Shown here piece by piece: positions 7,049 to 14,967 of a DNA stretch of 23,129 nucleotides. The stretch's first letter is position 1; the number at the start of each line of letters is the position of its first letter. A program made the position numbers and the translations under genes. The stretch is from UBA4572 sp049965515 (GTDB lineage: Bacteria > Nitrospirota > Leptospirillia > Leptospirillales > Leptospirillaceae), in NCBI GenBank assembly GCA_049965515.1, contig JBMFWG010000029.1, forward strand, positions 1 through 23,129, written 5' to 3'. Below the pieces are notes generated by a model. It saw nothing but the letters and a program-made list of their open reading frames with translations, ran no database searches and was not told the origin of the DNA.

Positions 7049-8022
7049 GGATCGAAGACCCTTCGTGCCCCCTTTCCCAGTGGGGTCCGATCGACCTCGG
7101 CCGGATCCGATCCCCCCTTATAGATAAAGGCCCCACGGTTTTTTTCATATCCCCATCCATCGGCTCCGGCCGCTACCTGGCGCATGGCAAAGACCTGACC
7201 CGAGAGGTTGTCAATCATGTGGACGGCCATGGCTTCGGGGGTCGCGGGAAGAACCGGAGAGCCGTACTCGAGCTCCCCATGATGGGCCAGTATGAAGTGG
7301 TGGAGGAGGCGGAGGAGCCTCTCGGGAAAGTCCGGGCACTGCTTGGCCACCTGGGTGCACTTTTCGACACCCAGGGCCATGTGCCCCACAAGACGCCCCT
7401 CGTCAGTATAGGAAAATCCCGCGGAAGAGGAGATCTCCCAGCACTTTCCGATGTCGTGAAGGAAAAGACCCAGAAGGAGCAAGTCCCGGTTGAGGGAGAG
7501 GATCGGGGCAATGGCGTCTCCCATGTCCAGGCATTCAAGGGTGTGCTCCAGGAGCCCTCCTACCAGGGCATGGTGATTTCTCTTGGCGGCCGGAGCCCGG
7601 GGAAAGAGCTCCTTTACCTCGGGGTCGGAAACAATCGCCTGGCCGAAGGCACGCAGATGGGAGTCAGACAGGGAGTCCATGTACTCCCTGATCTTCTCCA
7701 TGCCCTTGCCGGATTCGACCTTGCTTCGGGGGATGAAGGACTCGATCTCCTCGCGGGTGGCCTTGAGCGGATCAATGCGTGACAGCCTGAGCTGGGTCTC
7801 GTTGTTGTAGTTGATGAGCTGGCCTTCGGCCATGACAAGCTCCCCTGTCCGGATTCCCTTTTCCACATGGGCGACATTCTCCCAGAGGCGTGCCTGGATG
7901 TCCACCGGTGGGTCGTCCTTTCCCTCTCCCCGGAAGGTCAGGGTCAAAAAGAGGGACGGACCGTTTTTTCCTTCGTTAACGGTCTTCGTCTTGACGAGAG
8001 CCACACCTTTTTTCGATGCCAT
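7045..8022 (-). CDS. yhaM: YhaM-type 3'-5' exoribonuclease, 325 aa
   Basis: The N-terminal ~90 residues look like an OB-fold nucleic-acid binding domain (FLTLTFRGEG, IQARLWEN, GELVMAEGQL). This is followed by an HD domain with its metal ligands in order: GGLLEH (H160), FLHDIGK (H189-D190), LAHHGE (H247-H248) and MIDNL (D271). The segment YTDEGRLVGHMALG (205-218) is characteristic of YhaM. Family members are about 310-330 residues and degrade short single-stranded RNA (and DNA) from the 3' end using Mn2+ or Co2+. The ATG at 8022 follows GAGG by ten bases. It is the first gene of the run yhaM, oxidoreductase, unknown protein, SUV3-like helicase. YhaM is best known from Firmicutes, so its presence with SUV3 is noteworthy. 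Confidence 0.9.
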   Translation of the reverse strand: MASKKGVALVKTKTVNEGKNGPSLFLTLTFRGEGKDDPPVDIQARLWENVAHVEKGIRTGELVMAEGQLINYNNETQLRLSRIDPLKATREEIESFIPRSKVESGKGMEKIREYMDSLSDSHLRAFGQAIVSDPEVKELFPRAPAAKRNHHALVGGLLEHTLECLDMGDAIAPILSLNRDLLLLGLFLHDIGKCWEISSSAGFSYTDEGRLVGHMALGVEKCTQVAKQCPDFPERLLRLLHHFILAHHGELEYGSPVLPATPEAMAVHMIDNLSGQVFAMRQVAAGADGWGYEKNRGAFIYKGGSDPAEVDRTPLGKGARRVFDP

Positions 8023-8080
8023 GGATAACGATCCTCACAGGGTTAGAGAAAAGCCGAACCGGAATGTTTTTGTCTGGCTC

Positions 8081-8086
8081 ATTATA
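8081..8086 (-). promoter_or_regulatory. Probable -10 box of the yhaM operon
   Basis: A perfect TATAAT lies on the minus strand, 59 bp ahead of the yhaM ATG, in the 115-bp gap behind the PilZ gene. No good -35 hexamer lies at 16-18 bp, so an activator or an atypical sigma factor may be involved. Confidence 0.4.
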
Positions 8087-8121
8087 TCCGAAGGGGCGCG
8101 CCGGAATCGACCGACACCGGC

Positions 8122-8142
8122 CCTGAAGCTTTTCCCTTCAGG
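8122..8142 (-). terminator. Hairpin overlapping the PilZ gene stop codon
   Basis: CCTGAAG (8122-8128) and CTTCAGG (8136-8142) form a 7-bp stem with a 7-nt loop. The TGA stop of the PilZ gene (8140-8138) lies within one arm. No T-run follows on the minus strand, so termination is uncertain; it may instead protect the 3' end. Confidence 0.35.
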
Positions 8143-8914
8143 CGAGATGTTCATCCCGCGCCGAAAGCAGGCGTTCGACGTCCCTTTTCATGACATAGGT
8201 GGCCAGAGATTCCGAAAGCTCCTCGGGCAAGTCCAGAAAACGAAGTCCAAGAGAGAGGAGCGGAAGATCCGATTCAAACCCGGCACGCTCCAGATGGATA
8301 AGCCTGGCTGTCATGGATGGCAGGGAGAGAGTTCCGAGGTCGATCTTTGGAATAAGGACGATCTGCTCCTCCCTGAAGGCTTGTTGAGGAAGTCCTTTTT
8401 CATTCCTCGCTTCCACAAGAAAGCGTACGCCCATCGCACCAATATCCACCAGGCGGGCGATCTCCTGATGGCCGGTTCGCGTGGAGATTCGCACCGGAGG
8501 CAGGTCACTGGGCAGGGGAACCCTCAAGCTCTCCCGCCGCTGACAATGGTAGGTTTCATGGGGAAATTCCAGAAGGATCGCCCGTCCGGAAGAAATCTCA
8601 GAAAGCCCGCGGATTCGGGCTAGAAACCCTGTCTCGATCCCCGAGTTTTTGCCGTAAAGGACAAGAGAATGTCCGGGGACCAGATGGTTGTTCCCCTCTT
8701 CCGGATTCAGGGGATCAAGGAGAAGGGAGTTTCCCTCCCTGTCGGCCCCGAGAAGCATCGAAGAGTAGACAAGATGAATGTGGGTTTCGAAGAAAACAAG
8801 AAGCGGGGACCTTTCCCGGGCCATCGACTGAAGAAGTCTCTCGGTAAAGATGAGGGAGTGTTGACGATGGCGACCGCACTGAAAAAAGGAGGGAATGATC
8901 CCCTGTTGTGCCAT
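8138..8914 (-). CDS. YcgR-like PilZ domain protein (c-di-GMP receptor), 258 aa
   Basis: The ATG at 8914 is preferred because GAGAGGG lies five bases ahead; a longer reading from 9133 would run through the repeated promoter block. Residues about 35-120 form a YcgR-type N-terminal domain (LLLDPLNPEEGNNHLVPGHSL; ILLEFPHETYHCQRRESLR). Residues 125-245 form the PilZ barrel, with the c-di-GMP binding RxxxR (R127ESLR131) and a second motif D157-I-G-A-M-G162. The usual form is (D/N)xSxxG, so the Ser is replaced by Gly. Such proteins bind c-di-GMP and adjust motility or surface processes, acting as a flagellar brake in enterobacteria. It stands alone on the minus strand, divergent from gltB; no motility gene is nearby. 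Confidence 0.82.
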   Translation of the reverse strand: MAQQGIIPSFFQCGRHRQHSLIFTERLLQSMARERSPLLVFFETHIHLVYSSMLLGADREGNSLLLDPLNPEEGNNHLVPGHSLVLYGKNSGIETGFLARIRGLSEISSGRAILLEFPHETYHCQRRESLRVPLPSDLPPVRISTRTGHQEIARLVDIGAMGVRFLVEARNEKGLPQQAFREEQIVLIPKIDLGTLSLPSMTARLIHLERAGFESDLPLLSLGLRFLDLPEELSESLATYVMKRDVERLLSARDEHLA

Positions 8915-8955
8915 GAATACCCTCTCGCTCCTTTTCGCGCCATTCTCCAAGGACC

Positions 8956-8983
8956 TTCGGGGATCATTATAGTCCCTTTGGAC
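8956..8983 (-). repeat. 28-bp promoter/operator repeat, proximal copy
   Basis: The minus strand carries GTCCAAAGGGACTATAATGA and then TCCCCGAA. It is identical to the copy at 9020-9047 except for one base. TATAAT (8971-8966) sits between a G-run and a C-run that form an imperfect dyad. If it is a -10 box, the transcript would start about 44 nt before the PilZ gene ATG. The repeat may also be an operator overlapping the promoter. Confidence 0.7.
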
Positions 8984-9019
8984 ACTTGTTGACACCAGCA
9001 TCGCCGTGACAAACTCCGT

Positions 9020-9047
9020 TTCGGGGATCATTATAGCCCCTTTGGAC
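9020..9047 (-). repeat. 28-bp promoter/operator repeat, distal copy
   Basis: This is the second copy, 64 bp upstream of the first, 27 of 28 bases identical, again with TATAAT on the minus strand (9035-9030). Because 64 is not a multiple of three, the two copies fall in different reading frames, so the conservation is of DNA rather than protein. Neither copy has a good -35 hexamer at the standard distance. Confidence 0.7.
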
Positions 9048-9113
9048 CCTCGCTCGCACGGAAGGCGGACGGGCTCAAGGAGCACTACGGCGCCTCTTCG
9101 GCTCCTGTTGTGG

Positions 9114-9143
9114 TTGCGATCCCAAAAACTCATCGGCTATAAT
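9114..9143 (+). promoter_or_regulatory. Candidate promoter for gltB
   Basis: TTGCGA (9114-9119) is followed after 18 bp by a perfect TATAAT (9138-9143). It would give a leader of about 235 nt before gltB, long enough for regulation in the leader. Confidence 0.5.
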
Positions 9144-9299
9144 TTCAGGACGGTTTCGTCATAACCGCAATCGCCTTCGCAATGTCGACGAAGATCTTAT
9201 GATTTTAAATGACCTCACGTGACCGGGCCCTTTCTTTTCCTTGTCACATCCCATATTTCGGATCTCTTTCCGATCCTTGAACAGGACCAGAAGAACAAG

Positions 9300-9389
9300 A
9301 TGACTGCCATGCCCATCCTTCCCTCTTCCTTGCTCTCCTCCCCTTGCCCCGATCATGACTCCCTGATTTCCGGGGGGAGCGGCCGATGA
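9300..9389 (+). CDS. Possible 29-codon leader peptide overlapping the gltB start
   Basis: ATG at 9300 (or 9309, same frame) opens a short Ser/Leu/Pro-rich frame whose TGA (9387-9389) overlaps the gltB ATG as ATGA. Such an overlap usually means translational coupling. AGAAG lies seven or so bases ahead, a modest ribosome site. The frame has no codon run (Glu, Gln) that would point to attenuation, and it crosses the strong ribosome site of gltB, so it may be chance. Confidence 0.25.
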   Translation: MTAMPILPSSLLSSPCPDHDSLISGGSGR

Positions 9390-12300
9390 CTCCGGATACG
9401 GATACCGCGGAACTTCCCCTCAAGAAAACCGGTCACGTCAGCGCCGTCTCTTCCTCTTCACGCCAAGAAATTCCGAGCCTTTCGGGATCTTTTGCCGAGC
9501 AGGAGCGGGACAGTTGCGCCGTGATCGCTGTTCTTTCGAAGGAAGGTCGACCTTCCCATCGCCTCGTTCACGAGGCCCTCGAGGCCCTTCAAAAAATGGA
9601 ACATCGGGCCGGGCAGATCCGGAACGAAGGAGACGGAACCGGAATCCAGATGGATATCCCCAAACCTCTCTGGCGCCGTTGGCTTGTCAAGGAAGGGGTG
9701 GATCCAGGAGTCGTCGACAGTCCCCGCTTTGTCGCTGCCCATCTTTACCTCAGAGGGGACCACCCTGACAGCGAGGCCTCCACCCTGCGCCGACTTCTGG
9801 CCGACGAGGGGTTCGAGGTCCTCATGGTGCGTCGCGGCCAGACCCTTCCCCGCCGGGTCACCCCCTTCTCGGACAACCATCCCCACTTTTGGCAGGTCGC
9901 CCTTCTTTGTCCGGAGGGATCCGACCCGCTGCATGCCACATTCTGGGCTCGCACCCGCCTCGAGAGGGACGGGATCCTCCATGTCGCCTCCCTCTCCCCG
10001 GCGGTTGTGGTTTACAAGGTCAAGGGGACAAGCTTTATCCTGTCGGACTACTTTCTGGACTTTCAAGATCCCCAGTGCCGGGCCTCCCTCGTTCTCGGCC
10101 ACAGCCGCTACTCGACCAACACCCTCTCTGTGACGGAGCGCGTTCAGCCCTTTTCCGTTCTCGGCCACAACGGAGAGATCAACACGATCGACAAGCTCCG
10201 GCGGGAATCCGCCATGCTTGGAATTCCTCCGGTCGCCAGCGGGAGCGACTCCCAGGACCTCGACAGGACACTCGAGGGACTCATGGTCCAGTTCGGATTT
10301 TCCCTGATCGAAGCCATGGAGATTCTCTTTCCGCCGGTGACGCACATCATCTCCTCCCTCGACCCGGAACGCCGGGCCATGTACTTTCTCTACCGGCGAT
10401 TTTTGGGCCCCTTGGCCCAAGGGCCTGCCGCCATCATTGCCCGCTACGGGAACGAGGCGGTTTTTTCGGTGGACGCCTTGGGACTTCGCCCTCTCTGGCG
10501 CTTTGAAACAAGCAGCACCCTCTTTTTCTCCTCAGAGCGGGGAATCGTTCGGGCCAATGATATGGTCACCGAGCCACGGCCCTTCGCTCCGGGGGAAAAA
10601 ATGGCGATCATTCTGTCTCCCGAAGGACCGAAGACACTCGAATATCCAGCCATTCAAAAAACCCTCTTCGACCGCTTCAATGCCCGGGTGGCCCCGTTCA
10701 TCAACCGGACCCAGCATCAGACAAACGAGAAGGACGTTTCCGTTTCGGAGCTCCTCTCTCTTCCCGAGACCCTATTTCGGGAGGAGCGACGCCCCCAGAC
10801 CCTATGGAATCCCTTCGGGTTTTCTGCCGAGGATATCGAACTTCTCTCGGGAATGGCCTCCCTGGGGATTGATCCGGTCGGATCCCTGGGCTTCGATGGT
10901 CCCCTGGCCCCCCTTTCGAATGAACGTCAGAACATCCCGGACTTCTTCAAGGAGAGCGTGGCCGTCGTTACCAATCCCGCCATCGACAGGGAGCGGGAGT
11001 CCGAGCATTTCTCTCCCAGGATCGTTCTCGGACCCCGTCCTTATTTTTCAGAGTCTGTTCGCGTGCCAAAAGGGCTTGATATCTCACTTCCCATCCTTCT
11101 GGGGGGCCACCTTTTTGCCTCCCCGATTCCACTTGATCAATACAGGACGCTGGCCAAAAACCACGGAACCTACCTTCTGGAAGACCTTCCCCGCTATTTT
11201 CCCCGGGAGGCGATTCGGGTCCTGGATTCGACGATGGAGGATCACGAACCCCTTTCCGAGGCACTGTCGCGGCTCTCGGAAGAAGCCGTCTCGGCGGCCC
11301 AGTCGGGAACGGAAATTCTGATCATTGACGACAGTCGCGCCCTCCTTCCCGGAAGGCTCTGGATCGAACCAGCGCTTACAGTCGCCGCGATCGACAGGGC
11401 GCTGAGACGGGCACCCGTTCCTGCCGGCTCACCCAATTTGCGCCGGCTTCTCTCTCTCGTCGTCCACAGTGGGGCTCTCCGCAATCTTCACGACCTCATC
11501 TTCTACTTTTCCATGGGGGCGGATGCCATGTGCCCCTTCCTGATGCTCGAGTCGGTTCTCGTTCCCGAAAAGGGCGCGTCGGCCTATTCCGTCGAAGAGG
11601 GAGTGGCCCGTATCGACAGGACCGTCACATCCATCCACAAGGGCATCGAAAAGATCATCTCCACGATGGGAATCCACGAGATGCGGGGGTACGGCCGTCT
11701 CATGAGCTCGATCGGACTCTCGGTGGATCTGGCCCAACTGTTCACCACCCCCAATTTTTTTACCAGCGAAAAATCGGGACTTTCCTGGTCGCGGCTCCAG
11801 GGCGAGGCGCGGGCCCGGGCCCCCTTCTTCCAGGCCCCGAAAACGGACAAGCCTTCCCGTGTCTTTCATCTCTATCCGAAGGTCTGGAAACTGGCCCTCG
11901 ATGTGGCCAACTCCAACGAACCCTATGAGAAATATCAGGAAAAGCTCTCCGGGATCGAGGCAGAAAACCCCATTTCGATCCGCCATCTTCTTGATCTTGT
12001 TCCCCACGGCTCCCCCCTGACGCCGGAGCAGGTCGACGTCTCGATCCTTGACCAGAACTATCCCTTCGTCATCAGCTCCATGAGCTTTGGCTCCCAGGGC
12101 GAGGTGGCCTACCGGGCCTATGCCGAAGCCTGTGAGCAGCTCGGAATTCTTTCCTTAAACGGAGAGGGGGGGGAAATCGGGGACATGATCGGCAAGTATC
12201 CCAAGAGCCGGGGACAGCAGATCGCTTCGGGTCGTTTTGGCGTCAATATCCGCCTCCTCAACTCCTCGGGACTCCTTGAGATCAAGATCGGTCAGGGCGC

Positions 12301-14014
12301 AAAGCCCGGAGAGGGCGGGCACCTTCCCGGGCGCAAGGTCTCCCAGAAAATTGCCCGAGCCCGACGGGCCAATCCAGGGGTCGATCTCATCTCTCCCTCG
12401 AACAATCATGACCTCTATTCGATTGAAGATCTCGCGCAACTTGTGGCAGAGCTGAAAAGTGCCAATCCGCGGGCTCGAATCATTGTGAAGATTCCGGTCA
12501 TCCCGGGTGTCGGCACAATCGGTATCGGGATCGCCAAGGCCGGGGCCGACATCATTACCGTCAGCGGCTACGACGGGGGAACGGGAGCGGCACGGCTTCA
12601 TGCCCTCAAATATGTCGGTCTTCCCGTGGAAATCGGCGTCTCTGAGGTTCATCGCGCTCTCCTTTCGGCCGGCCTTCGGGACCAGGTGGAGGTTTGGGGC
12701 GATGGCGGGCTCAAGTCCTCCGTGGATGTGGTCAAGCTCATGTGTCTCGGCGCCAACCGGGTGGGGTTTGCGACCCTCCCGATGGTGGCGATCGGATGCA
12801 CCATCTGTCGGGAATGCCAGACCGATACCTGCCATGTCGGGATCGCGACCCAGATCGAGAACGAAGAGGAGGCCAGAAAACACGGCCTCAAGAGATTCGT
12901 TCCCCGAGATTATGAATTTGCCGTGCGCCAGCTCGTTCACTTCTTCCGCGCTATGGGAGAGGATTTCCGGAAAATTCTGGCGGGCTTGGGAGTCTCCAAC
13001 GCTCAGTCCCTCGTGGGCAATACCGGATATCTGGCCCAGATGCGACATGCCGACAGGCTCGACCTGACTTCCCTGCTCAATCCCCTGCCTTACGGGCTCG
13101 ATATCGAAGGAGTGTGCGGAATTGGTGGGTCTCCCGATGTGACGATGACGGAAAAGATCACCGAAGAGGTGGTCCGGGAGCTGAAGAAGCATCCCACCAC
13201 CGTCTCCCTCTCCGTCAACTCCGTCAACTCTCAGGACCGGAATATCGGCACCCATCTGTCCGGCGTTCTCACCCGGGAGTTTCCTTCGCATCCTCCCATT
13301 GACATCCGTCTCGGAAGCGGCTCTGTTGCCGGAAACGGGATGGGCGCCTTCCTTCGGGACAACATGACCCTCCATGTGACGGGCGGTGCTCAGGACGGAG
13401 TCGGAAAAAGTGCCATCGGCGGCCGGATCGTTGTGATGAAGGCTCGAAACGCGAACGGGGTCTATGTGGATGGTTCCGTGGGGAAATCCCTGGGGTACGG
13501 AGCGCAGGGAGGCCTTTTCCTGATTCAGGGAAATTGCGACTCGAGAGCGTGCATCCGCCTCTCGGGAGCCGATGTCGTCATCGGTGGACGCATTACAGGT
13601 CCCGTCGACGACGGGGTGGGACACCTGGGTCTTCGGGCCAACATGAAGGGGTTTGCCTTCGAATACATGACCAACGGCCGGGCCGTCGTCCTGGGCGATC
13701 CGGGTCCCTGGATCTGTGCTGGAATGACCGGGGGGTCGGTCTACCTGATGCCCCAGCCAGAGTTCGGCTTCGACCGCGAAGCCATCCGACGACGCATTGC
13801 CAAGGGGGCCAAGGTTGTTCTGGCCTCCCTTCAGACGACCGACACCGAGGCTGTGGGACGCCTCCTCGGTGAATATGAAAACGAGCTTCGCCGCTCGGGA
13901 CAGTCGGAAGAGGCTGAATGGATCCATGGGATCCGGACCTCCGATCTGGCCAAACGCTTTGTCCGGATTGTTCCGGAGTCCCAGCAAATGGAGCAGGAGA
14001 TCTCGACCGAATGA
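9386..14014 (+). CDS. gltB: Glutamate synthase large subunit, 1542 aa
   Basis: This protein makes glutamate from 2-oxoglutarate using the amide of glutamine. The ATG at 9386 has GGGGGAG six bases ahead. A 43-residue leader precedes Cys44 (DSCAVIAVL), the expected N-terminal nucleophile after processing. The glutaminase domain follows (GDGTGIQMDIP, GHSRYSTNT near 237, HNGEINT near 261). The FMN synthase barrel lies at about 870-1160 (SSMSFGSQGE, GQGAKPGEGGHLPG, GYDGGTGAA), with the 3Fe-4S cysteines C1138, C1144 and C1149 in CTICRECQTDTCHVG. The GXGXG domain lies at the C-terminus. The glutaminase part reads EHRAGQIRNEGDG instead of the common EHRGACGADPxxGDG, marking a divergent GltB type. No gltD follows; the next gene is yicC, 31 nt away. 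Confidence 0.95.
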   Translation: MTPDTDTAELPLKKTGHVSAVSSSSRQEIPSLSGSFAEQERDSCAVIAVLSKEGRPSHRLVHEALEALQKMEHRAGQIRNEGDGTGIQMDIPKPLWRRWLVKEGVDPGVVDSPRFVAAHLYLRGDHPDSEASTLRRLLADEGFEVLMVRRGQTLPRRVTPFSDNHPHFWQVALLCPEGSDPLHATFWARTRLERDGILHVASLSPAVVVYKVKGTSFILSDYFLDFQDPQCRASLVLGHSRYSTNTLSVTERVQPFSVLGHNGEINTIDKLRRESAMLGIPPVASGSDSQDLDRTLEGLMVQFGFSLIEAMEILFPPVTHIISSLDPERRAMYFLYRRFLGPLAQGPAAIIARYGNEAVFSVDALGLRPLWRFETSSTLFFSSERGIVRANDMVTEPRPFAPGEKMAIILSPEGPKTLEYPAIQKTLFDRFNARVAPFINRTQHQTNEKDVSVSELLSLPETLFREERRPQTLWNPFGFSAEDIELLSGMASLGIDPVGSLGFDGPLAPLSNERQNIPDFFKESVAVVTNPAIDRERESEHFSPRIVLGPRPYFSESVRVPKGLDISLPILLGGHLFASPIPLDQYRTLAKNHGTYLLEDLPRYFPREAIRVLDSTMEDHEPLSEALSRLSEEAVSAAQSGTEILIIDDSRALLPGRLWIEPALTVAAIDRALRRAPVPAGSPNLRRLLSLVVHSGALRNLHDLIFYFSMGADAMCPFLMLESVLVPEKGASAYSVEEGVARIDRTVTSIHKGIEKIISTMGIHEMRGYGRLMSSIGLSVDLAQLFTTPNFFTSEKSGLSWSRLQGEARARAPFFQAPKTDKPSRVFHLYPKVWKLALDVANSNEPYEKYQEKLSGIEAENPISIRHLLDLVPHGSPLTPEQVDVSILDQNYPFVISSMSFGSQGEVAYRAYAEACEQLGILSLNGEGGEIGDMIGKYPKSRGQQIASGRFGVNIRLLNSSGLLEIKIGQGAKPGEGGHLPGRKVSQKIARARRANPGVDLISPSNNHDLYSIEDLAQLVAELKSANPRARIIVKIPVIPGVGTIGIGIAKAGADIITVSGYDGGTGAARLHALKYVGLPVEIGVSEVHRALLSAGLRDQVEVWGDGGLKSSVDVVKLMCLGANRVGFATLPMVAIGCTICRECQTDTCHVGIATQIENEEEARKHGLKRFVPRDYEFAVRQLVHFFRAMGEDFRKILAGLGVSNAQSLVGNTGYLAQMRHADRLDLTSLLNPLPYGLDIEGVCGIGGSPDVTMTEKITEEVVRELKKHPTTVSLSVNSVNSQDRNIGTHLSGVLTREFPSHPPIDIRLGSGSVAGNGMGAFLRDNMTLHVTGGAQDGVGKSAIGGRIVVMKARNANGVYVDGSVGKSLGYGAQGGLFLIQGNCDSRACIRLSGADVVIGGRITGPVDDGVGHLGLRANMKGFAFEYMTNGRAVVLGDPGPWICAGMTGGSVYLMPQPEFGFDREAIRRRIAKGAKVVLASLQTTDTEAVGRLLGEYENELRRSGQSEEAEWIHGIRTSDLAKRFVRIVPESQQMEQEISTE

Positions 14015-14045
14015 TTCGTCCCTCCTCGTCCTTGGGAGAGAGCCG

Positions 14046-14936
14046 GTGAGCGGATCCCAAACGTCCACGCCTGTCTCTCTGGTCTCCAGCATGACCGGCT
14101 TTGCCGATATGACTCTGCCCTCGGGTTACCGGATCCAGATTCGTTCCTGGAATCACCGCTCCCTCGAAACCGTCTTTCGGGTTCCCTCCGAATGGGAGGC
14201 GATTGAACCCTCGATGAGAAAGCTTCTGACACAGAAGCTCTCCCGGGGTCGGGTCGACGTGACTGTTTCCCGCAGTGACGGCTCCGGACGACGCCTGAAT
14301 TCCTTTCTTGAAAAGGGAGTCCGGGCCTATGGCAATCTGACTCTCCTTTCCCAGCATCTGGGACTCAAGGAGGAGGTTCGCCTTGAGCATATCCTTTCGG
14401 TTCTCTCCACCGAGGGCTTCCAGGAGATTCCAACCCTGGATGAAACGGCCTCTCTCGACCACTTTTCAAGAGCCCTCGATGCGCTGATCCTCTCCCGACA
14501 GAGGGAAGGGGAATCTTTGCGGGAGGTTCTTCTTGCCCTTCTCTCCCAGATCCGGGGGCTTTCAGGCCAGATAGACAGTCGCAGAAAGTCTGCGAAGAAA
14601 GAAATCCGTCGTCAGTTTCTTGACCGGATGAAGTCTTATCTCAAAGAGATCGAGGCGGACCCGGGCAAGCGGTTCGAGGAAGAGGCTCTCCTTTATCTGG
14701 CAAAGAAGGACAACGAGGAGGAGTGGAAGCGCTTCCATATTCATCTGGCCCAGACGGAGCGGGAGATGGAAAAGGGAGGCCTTTTGGGCCGATCCCTGGA
14801 TTTCCTTGCCCAGGAGATGAACCGGGAGCTTACCACCTTCATCTCCAAGGAGCCCTGGCCCGACCTTTTTCAGCCTGCCATGGAAATACGGAATATCCTT
14901 TCGAGCTTCCGGGAACAGGTCCAGAACCTCGAATGA
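14046..14936 (+). CDS. yicC: YicC-family endoribonuclease, 296 aa
   Basis: The family signature starts with SSMTGFADM (residues 14-22) and ends with the DUF1732 block: QEMNRELTTFISKEP and REQVQNLE at the C-terminus. The E. coli member is an endoribonuclease linked to small-RNA turnover. The start is placed at GTG 14046 because GGGAGAG lies seven bases ahead. An internal ATG at 14091, exactly at MTGF, lacks a ribosome site and would trim the usual few residues before the motif. At 296 residues it is close to the usual 285-295. It lies directly between gltB and gmk; yicC-gmk-rpoZ is a widely conserved order. Confidence 0.92.
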   Translation: MSGSQTSTPVSLVSSMTGFADMTLPSGYRIQIRSWNHRSLETVFRVPSEWEAIEPSMRKLLTQKLSRGRVDVTVSRSDGSGRRLNSFLEKGVRAYGNLTLLSQHLGLKEEVRLEHILSVLSTEGFQEIPTLDETASLDHFSRALDALILSRQREGESLREVLLALLSQIRGLSGQIDSRRKSAKKEIRRQFLDRMKSYLKEIEADPGKRFEEEALLYLAKKDNEEEWKRFHIHLAQTEREMEKGGLLGRSLDFLAQEMNRELTTFISKEPWPDLFQPAMEIRNILSSFREQVQNLE

Positions 14937-14967
14937 CATCGACCCACACTTCGATAAGGATCCTCCT

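Larger units (their letters stand above)
8915..9385. other. Divergent regulatory region between PilZ gene and gltB
   Basis: These 471 bp hold no ordinary gene. From left to right they contain two copies of a 28-bp repeat (8956-8983, 9020-9047) with a minus-strand TATAAT each, a plus-strand promoter for gltB (9114-9143), an A+T-rich stretch around 9195-9210, a C/T-rich stretch (about 9310-9365), and a possible 29-codon leader frame ending on the gltB start. The open reading frames that cross it on the minus strand show no family features. Confidence 0.7.

Noticed and set aside
8915..9133. Upstream extension of the PilZ gene to 9133
   Set aside because: The extra 73 codons cover the 28-bp repeats in two different frames, and the ATG at 8914 has a good ribosome site.
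9458..10420. Minus-strand open frame of 320 codons opposite the gltB start region
   Set aside because: It has no recognisable motif, lies entirely within gltB and has no ribosome site.
12155..14092. Long minus-strand open frame (about 645 codons) opposite gltB
   Set aside because: It is antisense to the well-supported gltB gene and shows no domain or motif. Long antisense frames are common opposite G+C-rich genes.
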